From Strigops habroptila (taxonomy: Eukaryota; Chordata; Aves; Psittaciformes; Psittacidae): a stretch of DNA of 64,000 nucleotides. Within the stretch, counting starts at the first letter, position 1. Each line of letters starts with the position of its first letter. The translations under genes and the position numbers were made by a program. The notes under the pieces were generated by a model. It saw nothing but the letters and a program-made list of their open reading frames with translations, did no database searches and had not been told where the DNA came from. Of the stretch, positions 45,036-57,345 are shown piece by piece. The stretch spans positions 99,569 through 163,568 of the forward strand of contig NC_044297.2 in NCBI RefSeq assembly GCF_004027225.2, given 5' to 3'.

Positions 45036-47344
45036 CTTACAGAAAAAAGGAGCTGGATCTGAAAATGAGGGTAAAGGAACAAAGATGAGGTTCTGGGGGA
45101 ACTCCACCTCTGGACTCTTTCACCAAGGTTCACCCTTTTTCTCTCAAGGAGTAGATGCCTTCCCATTTGGGAAAAAAATGCACTTATCCTCTTCTCAGTG
45201 GCTCAGGGAGAACTGCAGACAGAGAGAATTTTGTCCCATACTCTGGAGACCTGGAGAAAAAGACAGGTGCCCTTTGTGTAAAAGCATTTGGGAGGTTCAC
45301 GAGAAGAGGAGGAGATGAGAGAAGACTTGAGGAAAGAAGAGGTGCACAAGTCCCCTCTGGCCCTCATGGGGTACTCCTTTGGAGAGCTGAAGGAGCTGGC
45401 AGATGGTTTGTGAGGCCACTCCAGGAGGGATATGTGCCTGAGGACTGGAGGAAGTAAAACTGATGTGGGCTGATGATGGAGAGTGCACTGGATCAAGTGG
45501 CTGAGTTGCTGCCCCAGGAGGTGGGGACCCGTGGAGCCAAGTCAAGCTGGAAGCCAGTATGGAGAAGCACAGCCCAGGGCAAGGGGCTTCTTCCTGCTGC
45601 TCTTCTGGGGCTATTGCTTGTTTGTGTTGATAGGCTGCCTGCCTTTTTAGATGAGAATAGATCCACCAGCAGCCAAGAAGTGCCAGCGCCCTAGGTATGG
45701 TATATGAGATGAAATTCCACAAGTGTAAAGACATTTTAGAGAGCCTCAGCAATTGCATCTAGAAGGAGAAACAGAAAACATGTTACAATAGTCACAGGGA
45801 ATGGAACAGGAAGACTCAAGTTTTATAAATGCCTTGAAGTATTTCTAGTAGCAGGAACAGGCTTGTTTTCCAGCAGCTCTTTCAATTCACATCTCTGCTC
45901 TACCAGCAGAACAAGAATCTTACATAAGACCAGGGATCTCTGGACATTTCTTACAATTATACTCATCAGTTTCACCTTTCTTCCCCTTTACACCCAGAAC
46001 AATTTCACCTTCTTTCTCCTGCCTCCCCTTTGCAGGCCAGTACTACACACAGGGACAGCATCCAGCACTGCAGTTTCTCCAGCAGCAGGCTGGGTTCACA
46101 GCACAGATGGACCACAGGCACCCCAAGGCGCAGCCTTGATGCTCTGCAGGTCTCCCCAGTTCTCCACTTGAAAGGCAGCATCCCATTCCCGAGGGCTCCA
46201 TAGGCTGACAACACATGCTTCTCTGGAACATAACTCCTCACTGAAGGGGAAGTGCTTGGCACATGTTCTCCCGCACAGTGTTGCAACAGGCTGGTGTGCA
46301 GGCACACAACACAAGTCTGCAGTTCAGCAGGAGCCCAACAGCAACACACAGCTCCTCCGCTGACTTTTACATGCACAATGGAGAAATTCCCTAGCAAAGA
46401 GCAGCTACAGCCTGAGGAAGCAAGTGTCTCCTGATGACCACATGTCCCTCTAAAAGATTTCACAGCAGTGAAGGTGGGAAATATGCTGTAAGACCCTTAG
46501 AAGAGTGGAATGGATCTAGCAAAAGCAGCCAGAAGAGAGAAACCACTCCTTAGGAAAACAGCTCTGAAGCCTGTTCTACATGAAATTTACTACACTGGCA
46601 GCTGCTCCTCCTCTGACTTTCTAGTGTTGAAAGCTGTCTCTTTTACTCAGGAAAGCATATGAACCCTCTCCCACCTGGACTCATGTCCCAGCCACACTCC
46701 CCATCCACATGCCTCCCCTGGGTTATATGAGGCAGGGCTGACAGGCCTTTCCTTTTCCTTCACAAAAGCCTACAGCTGGCACACAGAGCTAAACAGCTCC
46801 CCACATCCCCAAATGAGCCCCTTGCTGCAAAGTACTCTCAGTTGCTATTTTCATTGGGCAGGAATTTATGCAAAACACCACATGTCTGGCAATGCTTACA
46901 CACAACAGGCTTTCCTCCAAATGGGCCCCAAGACCTCTGCCAATGAGCACCAAAGAGAAAGATTCTCTCAGGAGATAGCAAAGTCCTAGAAATGGACCTA
47001 CCCCCTGGAAAAGAGTATGAGCTGGTTCCTCTTTGCAAGTACACATTTCTCAGACAAGACAATTCCTCAGACAGGACAAGGCAGCCTATCAACTGTGCTT
47101 AGTCTATCTCCAGTGGGAAAATGCTTTTCCTGTCACAGAAAGCGTTCTGAGCAAGGCTTCCAGGTACCACTGTCCTTCGAGGCCTCCATTTTCACCAGCA
47201 TGTGATTCCATTCCAGCTAAGGGACAAAACCCTGCCTCCCTCAGACTCAAACTGAGCATCCAAGACTCAGAGAATTTCATATTCCAGATTTCTCACCTCC
47301 TCCAGCCACTCTCTCCTATCCCTTCCCCACTGCTTGTTGCAGAG
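45036..47344. other. Interval without recognised feature
   Basis: Unique-looking sequence. Open frames on both strands are short and without recognisable domains. Confidence 0.35.
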
Positions 47345-47600
47345 TCGCAGAGTCATAAAGTCATAGAATGGTTTGGGTAGGGAGGGACCTTAAAGCTCAT
47401 CCAGTTCCAACCTGCTGCCACAGGCAGGGACACTTTCCACTAGAGCAGGTTGCTCCAAGCCCCTGTGTCCAACCTGGCTTTGAACACTGCCAGGGATGGG
47501 GCAGCCACTGCTTTTCTGGGCAAGTGTCTGTGCCAGTGTCTCACTACCCTCAATTTGAGGAATATTTTCCTAATATGAAACGAAATTAAATTAAATAAAT
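47345..47600 (-). repeat. CR1 LINE 3' fragment
   Basis: Minus-strand CR1 with 3' tail ('cataaagtcatagaatggtt') and 'gagcaggttgctccaagccc'. It passes into an AAATT-rich simple repeat at 47,580-47,610. Confidence 0.92.
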
Positions 47601-48026
47601 TAAATTAAATCCATTTTCCACTTGGAACAATTGTGTCTCCTTAAAGATTTTTCTGAAGCGTAAAAACTTCTGACATTTCAGGCAAGAAACAGGCTCATCA
47701 TTACTTGACAAATGGTCAGTGCAGGGATTAGAATCGAATAGCATAGCACTGCATAACATAGTCCTGTCGCTGGATCCCAGGTAGAAGAGATCAGCACCTC
47801 CCTGGGGTTTCAGTTAGTGACAACACTTTTTTTTCTGTTTGTTTACTAGCATGTGTATAAACTCAAACCAGTTCTCATAAATAAAGTTAGCATTCAGTTA
47901 GCCTTGTGGATTCCCTGGCATGCCTGCATTACATTTCTAAGTAGCATCTTGCCATAAGGTGACACAATTATATCCAAAAAATAAACCTGAAAAAAAAGTA
48001 AAAACTCGGGAGTCATAGGGAAGGCA
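47601..48026. other. Interval without recognised feature
   Basis: AT-rich unique sequence; nothing recognised. Confidence 0.4.
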
Positions 48027-48080
48027 TAGTTAGAAATAATTAAAGTAAAAGTAAAAGTAAAAGTAAAGTAAATGAAAAGC
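48027..48080. repeat. (AAAAGT)n-type microsatellite
   Basis: Short run of AAAAGT/AAAGT units at about 48,040-48,075. Confidence 0.85.
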
Positions 48081-48944
48081 AGAGCAAAAGCATCTCCTTC
48101 TTGTCCGCTAAGAGTGCAACTGCTTTTTTTTGTGGTTAGCCATAGGGAGGGTGGAAGCTTCACATCTCTTTTTACAAGCGTTTTCTCTCTCACTGTAAAA
48201 GCACTGCAGCCTCAGGTGCTTCTGGTGTCAGAGCGACACTTAGTGTGACTCTTAAAGCCAACTCACATCTGGTCTGAAGTGGGGGGGTTTGGTTTTGGTT
48301 TTGTTTCTAATACATGTATTTCTCTATGTGTTTCAGAGCAGAACCTGGATCTTAGTGTGGTGGGCATAAACCCCTGAAAGCTTGCCAATTATTGCTGCAC
48401 AGTTGTCCTGGGTTCAGCACTAAAAATTGTTTTTCCCCTTCTTAGCAGCCAACTTCAAATGAGTTCATATTTTTTTATAAAGGATGCACAAAAGCTTTGA
48501 TTATTTCTTCATTGCCTTACATTTTGGTGTTTGGTTTTTTGTTGTTTTGTTTTGTTGGGGTTTTTTGTTTTGGTTTCTTTTTTCCCCAGTTCTTCTGCAA
48601 TATTATCTTAGGGTTGTATGAAACCTTCATGGAGATGTTGTTCCTGCTGCCCTGAGAGCGGAGTATCTGGAGGCGAACTCACCCACCAGCCGGCAGTGTG
48701 GATCATCGGGGCCCAGGTTCTGGGGAGACGCTGGCTCAGGCGAGTCGGCTGTGTCCCATCTGGCTTGACAAACTGCCACCACAATCCACAAGTGGCCCGT
48801 GCCCCCTGCAGCAAGAGGCTGGGATGCAAAGTAGAGAATTACAAGGGTGTCCCAGACACACTGGGGAACCCCAAATGTGGTTTTACACAGGGCACTCATA
48901 GCCTTCAAACGTACTACACACTTGGACTAAGCACTAGCACCCTC
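48081..48944. other. Interval with a possible ERVL-like LTR start
   Basis: At 48,404 'tgtcctgggttcagcac' followed by 'cccttcttagcagcc' resembles the first 60 bases of the LTR at 8920, but the rest does not follow. A GT-rich stretch lies at 48,520-48,580. Nothing else recognised. Confidence 0.3.
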
Positions 48945-49290
48945 ACCACCTTCACAGGGAAGACCTTCTACCTAATGTCTGAACTAAATCTCCCCTCTGT
49001 CAGCTTAAAGCCATTCTCCCTTGTCCTGTCACTGCACAGTCTTGTCAAAAGCCCCTCTCCAGATTTCTTGTAAGCTCTGTTTAGTTATGGGCTTAGTAAG
49101 GTGTCCCTGGAGCTTTCTCTTCTCCAAGCTGAACATCCCCAGCTTTCAGCCAGTCTTCATTGGAGATGTGCTCCAGCCCTTGGAGCATCTTTGTGGCCGT
49201 TCATAAGCCCATCGTTGTAGGAGCATAAGAGAACAGAGGTTTGAAGGGATCCCAGGAGGTCTCAAGTCCAACCTGCCACGAACAGGGTCA
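48945..49290 (-). repeat. CR1 LINE fragment at duplicon B edge
   Basis: Minus-strand CR1 body ('tcacagggaagaccttctac', 'aagctgaacatccccagctt') shared with 12,570-12,880. Confidence 0.85.
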
Positions 49291-49599
49291 GAGCAAGTGG
49301 TTCATGGCTTGATTCAGTCTGATTTGGAAAACCCCAAAACCAGCGAGTGCACAGCCTCACTGGATGACCAAAGGCAAGAAGAAAGTTGCTGCAGGATCAT
49401 TTATTTTGCGTAAATACATTGAGAGACCCCCTTTTTTGTGTCAACTTTTGTGTCAACTCCTTTGACACAAAGTCTATGGGTTACATAAGACGGGCGGATA
49501 CTGAAGTAACAGGGCTGAATACTGACGTGTCTTTGAAGACATCATCACAAGTGAGGAAAAAGCCAACTGTAAAGTAGGAACAAAAGACATGGCATGTCA

Positions 49600-50165
49600 T
49601 TTCTACACCGGGAGCCCTTTGCAGAGGAAAGCAGGCAGTCTATGGCTGCTGAAAAACACCCAGTCATCAGCTTCCTCACAGTATCCCTGAGCTCCTGGTT
49701 CCTCAGGCTGTAGATGAGGGGATTCACTGCTGGAGGCACCACCGAGTACAGCACTGCCAAATCCAGGTCCAGGGATGGGGAGGAAATGGAGAGGAGGTTC
49801 AGTTAGGCAAATGTGCCAGTGCTGACAAACAGGGAGAGCACAGCCAGGTGAGGGAGGCACATGGAAAAGGCTTTGTGGCGTCCCTGCTCAGAAGGGATCC
49901 TCAGCACGGCCCTGAAGATCTGCACATAGGACCCCACAATGAAAACAAAACACCCAAAGTATAAACCAAAGAATTCTAACTTCCCTAATACAGGAATGTG
50001 AGCAGGAGGGCTTGAGGATCTTGGGAATTTCACAGAATAAATGCTCCACAGCATTGCCTCGCAAGAGGAGTAGTGGAAATGTCTTGGCAGGGGGCACAGA
50101 GCATTGAGAAATCCACTGCCCCAGGTAGCTGCTGCCATGTGGACACATGTTCAGCTGCCCAGGAG
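49600..50165 (-). pseudogene. OR14-like olfactory receptor pseudogene (3' half), copy B
   Basis: Counterpart of 13,150-13,745. Here the TM7 region is better kept (AVLYSVVPPAVNPLIYSLRN, then QELRDTVRKLM), as is the TM5-TM6 region ([20 protein letters not shown], then SEQGRHKAF). Frameshifts lie near 49,800 and within the extracellular loop 2 area (50,000-50,060). TM1-TM3 are missing, so the receptor was already truncated before the duplication. Confidence 0.87.
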
Positions 50166-50539
50166 GGTCCCGTAGTGCAGGGGTCTTCTTTACCCCTTCC
50201 CCGTGCCTTTGGGTAGATGTGGCCTTCCCCTGCTCCCTGTGGGGTGAGCTGGGGGATAAAACCTGGCCTCCTCTTTTTTTTCCCTGAGACCTACACCAGT
50301 GTTCTGTGATGTCGAGCAGGCCTCTGTCCTGTTGCCATCCCCCCTGGGCATTTAGGTCTGTGCCTCCTCTGTCCCCCGATCGATTCGTTAATGACCTTTT
50401 CAATTATTCGTTCTTAGATTCACACATTCTTGAATTCATCCTTTTATTCCTCCTCCTGTTTCTTTCATTTTACTGAATCCTGGTGGGTTTTTTATTTTTT
50501 ATTCTTTATTTTTTTATTCATTCATTTTTTTTAATCTCT
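50166..50539. other. Spacer between OR and LTR, copy B
   Basis: Same spacer as 13,746-14,114, with T-rich tracts at 50,485-50,535. Confidence 0.6.
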
Positions 50540-51299
50540 CCACCACTCCTCCCGGTGGGAAGGCTTCTGCATAAAGAAACACGGTAATCAGAACCAACAA
50601 CGCACAACCCTGAGAACCGCCTCTGCCCATTCAGACCCCCTCTGCCAGGGAGAGGGTGTCTCGGGGAGGGGGAAATGAAAGAAGGAAATAAACCTCCCAA
50701 AGCCAAATAGCCCCCAGAAAACACAAAACCCTGAAGCAAAGAATCAGACGTAGCAGCCCATGAGACTGTTCAGCCGGTATTCTTTTATTGCTGGGGCTGC
50801 ACTGGGAATTTTCCTCTCAAGTGCTCCCCGGTAATACCCTGTCAGTACATTGTTTATAGTTTCTTCCTTAATACATACACATAAACTTTCAGCGAATTGT
50901 GGTACGTCCTCCCCATTCCAAGAACTGGTACATAGTTATGAAATTCACGGTTTCTGCTGCCCTCTATTGACATTACTGGAACTTCAGTCTCTCTGGTCGG
51001 TTTCTCCCTCAGGTGGTCTTTCTTTCCTCTTCATCACTTTTCCTTTAGTTACCTTTTAGGTTAAACATGGGCAGTTTCTCTTCTGATTATATAAGCTCTT
51101 TGGATAAGCTTCAATATTTGTTACAGTTTCATACAGTCTATATTAGAATATGGTTACATCCATCCTATTCTAGCCATGTAGTTACATTTCGAAGGCCTTG
51201 CTTACAAAAGATTATATGCGTGAACAGCCAAGCGAACTGAGCACTCTGACGTTTTCACGAGTTGACAGTTTCAACAGAAAACATTAACCTCTTGTTTCA
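50540..51299 (-). repeat. 3' LTR of ERV copy B
   Basis: Starts TGAAACAAGAGG at 51,299 on the minus strand and matches 14,115-14,882. The far edge near 50,540 is approximate. Confidence 0.72.
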
Positions 51300-51311
51300 A
51301 CTCCCCCTTTT
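51300..51311 (-). promoter_or_regulatory. Polypurine tract of ERV copy B
   Basis: AAAAGGGGGAGT on the minus strand, directly before the LTR. Identical to copy A. Confidence 0.75.
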
Positions 51312-51479
51312 CTATATCTTGCAAATTCATTTGCATCTTTGAACACAGGTAACATTTTCGCTTGATATGGGTGAGATCTATTTACATTGTTCAATATGCT
51401 AAAATTTCCAAATGCTTTGTTTATCTACTCACTGTCATTTTGAAGAGTTCCTACTCAGGGAAACCCACTGTCTACATTC

Positions 51480-52470
51480 TCAGGCAACTTTGCACAAATC
51501 CAACAGTTTGAAATGTTTAAAGTACGAATACCATTTCATACCAATGTTACATATCCATTTCTTTTCCAGGCAACTCTGCATGTGGCGCAAAAGCTCAGTT
51601 ACGAGCTGCACGATTTGAACTTTGTTGGTCTCACTGCTCTTAATGTTCATGGTCCTTGATTCCAATTCGACTATTCTCCAATCTTGACTGCAGTAAAGGT
51701 TGTCAAAAGCACCTGAGGAGGTTATGCCTCTTTTTCTTCTTGAAAAATCTTTAACATATACTGTTTCCTGTTTTAAAGAATGTATTGGCTGGTCCAAACC
51801 CCTGTTTCTAGTACTTAACACAATTTTGTGGCGTTTGTTCAACTGCTTTTCTAAGTCTATTACACATTCTTCAGGTTGTTTTGGCCAGTTTGATTTCTTT
51901 TCCTTATTATTGCTATAAATGTGGCCTGCCATAGAATATCTCAAAAGGGTCAGGTTTTCTTCAGACCTCGGCTGGACCCTATTTCTCAACAAGGCACGAG
52001 GGAGTGCTTGATATCAATACAGAGTAGATTCCTGATGAAATTTGGCTCTTTGGTTTTTTTTAAATGGTTCTCTTCTCTACCTCTAGCTTGAGGTCCATAT
52101 GGAGTGTGTAATTGCCTATTAATTACCAAAATTTTATTAACTTTTACTATTTGTGCACAAAACTGTGAGCCTCTCTGAAGATGTAATCTCAGGAATCGTG
52201 GTGTTATTTCAGTCAATATTTTCCTTGCCTTGTAGGGTCTGCGCAGAAGGGGTTCTGGCCAGCCCGAAAGGTGTCTGTTAATACCAATAGGTACCGATAC
52301 CTCACTTTTCTTGGAAGTGCTGAAAAATCTGCCATTGTTGTCCAGTAATATTATTTTCCCAATTGTTCCTACTTGAACTTTAGTTCTAGTATTTGCATTG
52401 TTCTTTGAACAAATTTCACACTGTTGAGTAACTTGCTTAACAGTTGTATACAAATTGTGACCCACCATTT
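51480..52470 (-). pseudogene. pol: ERV integrase remnant, copy B
   Basis: Minus-strand fragments with the CxxC of the zinc-binding domain (near 52,420) and the C-terminal basic segment. Relative to copy A there is a short insertion near 51,566-51,585. Frames are broken near 51,990 and in the catalytic core. Confidence 0.75.
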
Positions 52471-52559
52471 TCTTATTTAAGTGTTCATATAAACAGTGTG
52501 CTCCCCAGTGCGTTTTATTATGTTCTAAGACTAATTTCCGTACTATATGTTGGAAGGTA

Positions 52560-53505
52560 TTACCAGGCGCCCATCATGTAGGCCCTTCCGTCTGTCTGTT
52601 TCTTACCCTTAAGGTCTTCCATTGGGTGATTATTGTCCCTAGAGTATTTGCTATGTTCTGGTTTCAAATCTAGTCTCTCAGGTTTACTACTTGGTATCAA
52701 AGCTGCAATCTCAATTTCGGTTTCCTCTGCCACTCGCCTTCCCTCATTATCTGCCAAATTGTTTCCAATTTCCTGGTCAGTGTTATCCTTTTGGCACCCT
52801 CTCCAGTGCATGATAGCTACCTTCTCCGGCAATTGAAGCTGTAGTATTTCTTTACATGTTTTCTCTCTTTGCCTTGTGTAGTTAAAAGTCCTCTTTCTTT
52901 CCAGACGGCACCATGAGCGTGAACTACTCCAAAGACATATTTAGAATCTGTCCAAATTTTGATTCTTTTTCCTTTCTTCAGTTTCAATGCCCTAGTCAAG
53001 GCTGTTATTTCTGCCTTTTTGTGCAGACCTCCCAGCACAAAATTCAGTTACCTGGTGAGTGGTGGTAGTGGCATACCCAGCCTTACACTTTCCTTGTTTC
53101 ACAAAGCTGCTTCCATCTGTGAACCAGGAATCCTCTGCATCCTGAAGTGGCTCTTCTTTCAAATCTGGTCTACTAGAATAGATGACTTCCATGGTCTCCA
53201 AGCAATCGTGCACCACAGGAACCGAGGTTTTCCATTAAGAGGCTGAGTTCGCAACATTAGTGGTTATCATATTCACACCATCTTGTTCCACTACTGTAGC
53301 TTTCTATTTTAGAAATCTGGAAGGGGACAAAAAATGGTTCCCCTTTTGTTTCAGAAAGTGAGTGTGTGACTGTGTGAGGTGCTAATACAGTCATTTTCTG
53401 ACCCATAGTAAACTTAACAAGCCTCCTGTATGTTTAGGACAACAGCTGCCACAGCTCTTAAGTGTCCAGGCCAACATTTATTTACTTCATTCAATTGCTT
53501 GGAGA
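52560..53505 (-). pseudogene. pol: ERV RNase H remnant, copy B
   Basis: TDGS and TDSKY positions as in copy A, with the connection domain cut at 53,505 by the internal deletion. Confidence 0.78.
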
Positions 53506-53510
53506 AATAG

Positions 53511-54165
53511 AACACATACAATGCTGACCAGTTAACAGCTTTAGGAAATGCATTTTCCAACCCAAATTTAATTTAATCTTGATATCTTTTTAATCATTGA
53601 CAGTCGTCATCATTTGGATCTCACGCTGGGTCTATTGGCGGGATGTATTGATTTGCTCCTCCAACCAAAATCTCCACGGTAATTTGGGCTTGCACATGAG
53701 TGTGGACGGTTTTGCTGCTCAGATAGTTTTCAGTTTCCTCATAGCATCTAATATTAAATCTAGATCCTTCCAATCGGGGTCCTGATTTTTAGCTATTAAT
53801 TCAAATCTTTTGGCCACTCCCGTAGGGTTATCCCTGTAGCCTTTTACTATTTCTCTCCATGCGTCCAGGCCACCCATATTCTTTAACATGGACAGGACAC
53901 TGAGTTTGTGTTGGCCACTCCTGTCCCCTTGCCTGCCTTAATGGAGCTTGTGTGATTGATCCTGTTTTGCTAGGGGTTCTGTAATGGGAGTGAAACCCCT
54001 TCCGGTACTTTATCCTTCCTCATCTCCTGATTCCTCAACTTCAGGAATGGAAGGGGGCCTCGTAGCTGCCTGGGATCCTTGAAGAGGTGAGAGATAGTCT
54101 TCTAGTCTATCTTCCGATGCCTTCTGGTCTTCTCGTGTATGTTTTAAACACCTTTATCTTCTACT
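53511..54165 (-). pseudogene. gag: ERV gag remnant, copy B
   Basis: The minus-strand capsid region is equivalent to 19,009-19,480. A further upstream gag segment at 54,000-54,165 is Pro-rich and acidic, as expected between matrix and capsid in gammaretrovirus-like gag. Stops throughout. Confidence 0.65.
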
Positions 54166-54177
54166 ACAAGATGAACA

Positions 54178-54551
54178 ACATTGGCAGAGAGTACCTTTGC
54201 TGTTTTGTTTTCATTGTGGGGTCCTATGTGCAGATCCTCAAGGCTATGCTGAGGATCCCTTCTGAGCAGGGACAACACAAAGCCTTTTCCACATGCCTCC
54301 TTCACCTGGCGGTGGTCTCCCTGTTTGTCAGCACTGACATATTTGTCTGCCTTAAGCCACTCTCCATCTCCTCCCCATCCCTGAATTGTGTCAGTTCTAT
54401 ACTCAGTGGTGCCTCCACCAGTGGATCCCCTCATCTACAGCCTGAGGAACCAGGAGCTCAGGGATGCTGTGAGGAAGCTGGTGACTGGATGTGTTTCAGC
54501 AGCCATTCACTGCCTGCTTTCCTCTGCAAAGGGCTCCCGGTGTAGGTCATG
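54178..54551 (+). pseudogene. OR14-like olfactory receptor 3' half, plus strand
   Basis: Plus-strand receptor from TM5 (CFVFIVGSYVQILKAMLRIP) through SEQGQHKAFSTCLLHLAVVS (TM6) and a TM7/C-tail in a second frame (PLIYSLRNQELRDAVRKLV), ending at the same TGA as the other copies. One frameshift lies near 54,400. The 5' half is replaced by ERV gag at about 54,170. Confidence 0.87.
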
Positions 54552-55440
54552 ACAGGCCAGGTCTGCCTTTCCTGCTTTATATTTTTTCAGTTTTTCCTCT
54601 TGTGATGTTCTCGTTCATAGAAATGTTCATACAAATGTAAATATTCATCCCCTCCTATTTACGTTCCCACCCGTTTTATGTGAACCAGAGCCTTTGTACC
54701 AATGGGGGTCTCTCTTTGTATTTAAGGGAAATAGATGATCCTGAAGCAACTTCTTCTCTGTGACATGTCATCACGTGGCAGGAATGAAGGAGAATGAAAT
54801 CAGCTTTCTGGCTGCTCCAGCTCTGGGATGGCTGCTCTATGTCTGGAGCAGGAAGAGCTCTTGAGGACCCCGAGGGCTGCTGTACTGGTGTGGGGAGATG
54901 GGATGGCATGGGGGGGCTGTAGAGCTCTCAGGGTGTCCTGGGGAGGAGAGCAGGGGACGCAGGTGTCCCTGCAGGGGACTCACCTGCAATGGCACAGGCT
55001 GGGGCTGCCTGGCTGGGAGCAGCCCATGGCAAAGGTCTGGGTGGGCAGGAGCTGGACAGGAGGCAGCGTGTGCCCTGGCAGCAAGGGAGGACAGCAGCAT
55101 CCCGGGCTGTACGACCAGGAGCACGGACAGCAGAACAAGGGAAGGGATGTTCTGGAATACTCCATCCAGGTTTCAGATCCCCAATTCAGGAAAGATATTG
55201 GAAAGCAGGAGTGGGTTTAGCAACGGGCCCTCAGGACAGGCAGGGACTGGAGCACGCTGCCTGTGGGGAGAGGCTGGGGGAGCTGGGCTTGTCCAGCCCA
55301 GAGAAGGGAAGGCTGATGGGGACCTGATGGGGTTGGACTTGAGACCTCCTGGGGTCCCTTCCAACCTCTGTTCTCTTATGATCCTACAATGATGGGCTTA
55401 TGAAGGGCCACAAAAATGCTCCAAGTCTCTGATGAAGACA
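54552..55440 (+). repeat. OR 3' flank and CR1-derived hybrid, copy B
   Basis: Same as 19,544-20,460 ('gggaagggatgttctggaat', 'gcaacgggccctcaggacag'). Confidence 0.75.
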
Positions 55441-55860
55441 GGCTGAGAGAGATGGGGGTGTTCAGCCTGAAGAAGAGAAGGCTCCAGGGAGACATCTTAG
55501 CAGTCTGACCATACCTAAACAGGGCCTAAAAGAAATCGGGAGAGGGGCTTTTTACAAGGTTGTGCAGTGACAGAACACAGGGAAATGTCTTCAAGCTGAA
55601 AGAGGGGAGATTTAGATCAGATATTAAGCGGATGCTCTTCCCTGTGAGGGTGGTGGGACACTGGCACAGGGTGCCCAGAGAAGCTGTGGCTGCCCCATCC
55701 CTGGCAGTGTTCAAGGCCAGGTTGGACACAGGGGCTTGGAGCAACCTGCTCTAGTGGAAGGTGTCCTTGCCTGTGGCAGGGGGTGGGAGCTGGATGAGCT
55801 TCAAGGTCCCTTCCACCCAAATCAGTCTGGGATTCCATGACTCTCTGATGTGCAAATGTC
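55441..55860 (+). repeat. CR1 LINE 3' fragment
   Basis: Plus-strand CR1 tail equivalent to 20,460-20,877 and 1-404. Confidence 0.92.
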
Positions 55861-56545
55861 GGTCACTCTCCACTTCTTGTAGGTGGACGTGACGCCCTGT
55901 TCATTGCCCAGGTTGAGCTGTGACCCCTCGCATGCTCCACCTCCAGACAAAAGGCACTGAGGAAGAGCAGCCCGTGAGGGACCTCCCCGAGCCGGCTGGG
56001 CAGAGGCTGATCCCCCCACGGCAACTCCTGGAGCACCCCTGGGTGCCCAGTGGCCATGGGCACGATGCTGCCGCCATCACAAAGCTGTGGCGGTCGCTGT
56101 GGAGATGCCCATTGTGACGGGGGCCCCCATGGAGAGCGTGGGCTATTTAAGGAGCGAGAGCCCTGCAGGAACCAGTGCAGAGGAGACCCCTCCCTGGGGA
56201 GGCTGCATCTCCCCTGGCTGCCCTGTGCATCCAGGTACGTGTTCTTTGACTTTTCAATCCTACTTTAATGTTCGCTTGAAGCAGGTTGTGGGTGCGTGCT
56301 CTAAAGGGAGGAGAAGCTGTCAGGAGATGTGCTGGTGCCATCCCAGCTGTAGGGGGATGTATGGGAGAGGTGAGGAGGAGGCCCTGGGCTTGTTCATGTG
56401 CTTGGAGCTCAGCTCTGGCTGCAGAGGTGCTGGGGGCGAAGCAGGAGCCTTGTGTGTGCAGGAGCTGCTGGTATGAGAGGTGCTGAGAAGGTGTGAGGGC
56501 AGGAGCAGCCCCTGGGCAGGGCAGCTGCTGGTGCTGTCACTGGGA
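55861..56545 (+). promoter_or_regulatory. TATA / short exon / splice donor module, copy 3
   Basis: TATTTAA at 56,154-56,160 and donor CCAG|GTACGTG with GT at 56,235-56,236. The upstream inverted TCACAA / TTGTGA pair is kept. Differences from copies 1 and 2 are scattered single bases plus a change near 56,350. Confidence 0.5.
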
Positions 56546-56584
56546 GCTCAGCACAAGGGGACCTGCCTGGCTCCAGCAGTGCCT

Positions 56585-56900
56585 GTGGAAGCCCACCGGG
56601 CATTGCGGAAGGCAGGACGGGTCCCGGTGGGCTCTGGTAAAGCCGAGGCCAGCGCCGGGCATTGTGGAAGGTACTCCAGTGCTCTGCTGGGCTCTGGCAA
56701 TGCATTCTGGAAGGTGACAAAGGCCCTGGCAGGTGCAGGCACAGCCCAGAAGCCCACCAGGCATTGTGGAAAGCGGCAGGGCCCTGGCGGATTCTAGTTA
56801 TCCCTGTGCTGAGCATTCCAGAAGGCACCATGGAAGTTGTTGGTTTCCAGCAATGGAAGCTCTTCAGGCTCTGTGGAAGGCAACAATGTCCCTCACAGTC
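56585..56900. repeat. Degenerate minisatellite (~43-59 bp unit), copy B
   Basis: 'gcattg(c/t)gg' or its variants recur at about 56,601, 56,659, 56,702, 56,761 and 56,814. Confidence 0.65.
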
Positions 56901-57039
56901 TAAGGCAGAGCCTGCAGATGTTGCTTCCCGCTCTGTGAGGATCCAAAGCACAAAGTGCAAACGTCCAGCCCCTGCTGCCACAGAGAAAGGGCCAGGACAG
57001 GGTCAGTGTTTAAAGCCAGCCCGGAACTCAGCACCAGCA

Positions 57040-57345
57040 GCTGCTCGCTCAGCACCCGGGTGGGATGGGGAGGAAAATGGGAACAATGTAAAACCCGCGG
57101 GTGGAGATGAGAACAGGTCAGGAACTGCAATCAAGTACAATGTAATATTAGTGTTATTATTAGTAATAATGGAAACAACAAGGGGAGAGATATGGAACCA
57201 AAAGGGGAAAGAAAGCACCAATAGCCAGCAGTGATGCCCAATACGATTGCTCAGCACCCACCGAGCGACACCCAGCCTGACCCAAGCAGCGACCTGTCCC
57301 TTCTAGGTGAATCCCCCCAGTTTCTATGTCCTGAGGTGTCATGGG
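57040..57345 (-). mobile_element. ERVL-like LTR fragment, copy B
   Basis: Counterpart of 22,128-22,436 on the minus strand. Confidence 0.7.

Larger units (their letters stand above)
50540..54165 (-). mobile_element. Class I (gammaretrovirus-like) ERV, copy B, internally deleted
   Basis: The same provirus as copy A: 3' LTR, polypurine tract, integrase and RNase H, then a junction at about 53,508 straight into gag capsid. RT, protease and nucleocapsid are lost. Beyond the capsid, 54,000-54,165 keeps a Pro/acidic gag segment absent from A. No 5' LTR is present, and OR sequence follows at about 54,170. Confidence 0.83.

Noticed and set aside
48404-48600. Second ERVL-like solo LTR
   Set aside because: Only about the first 60 bases resemble the LTR at 8920; the rest does not, so it is not called.
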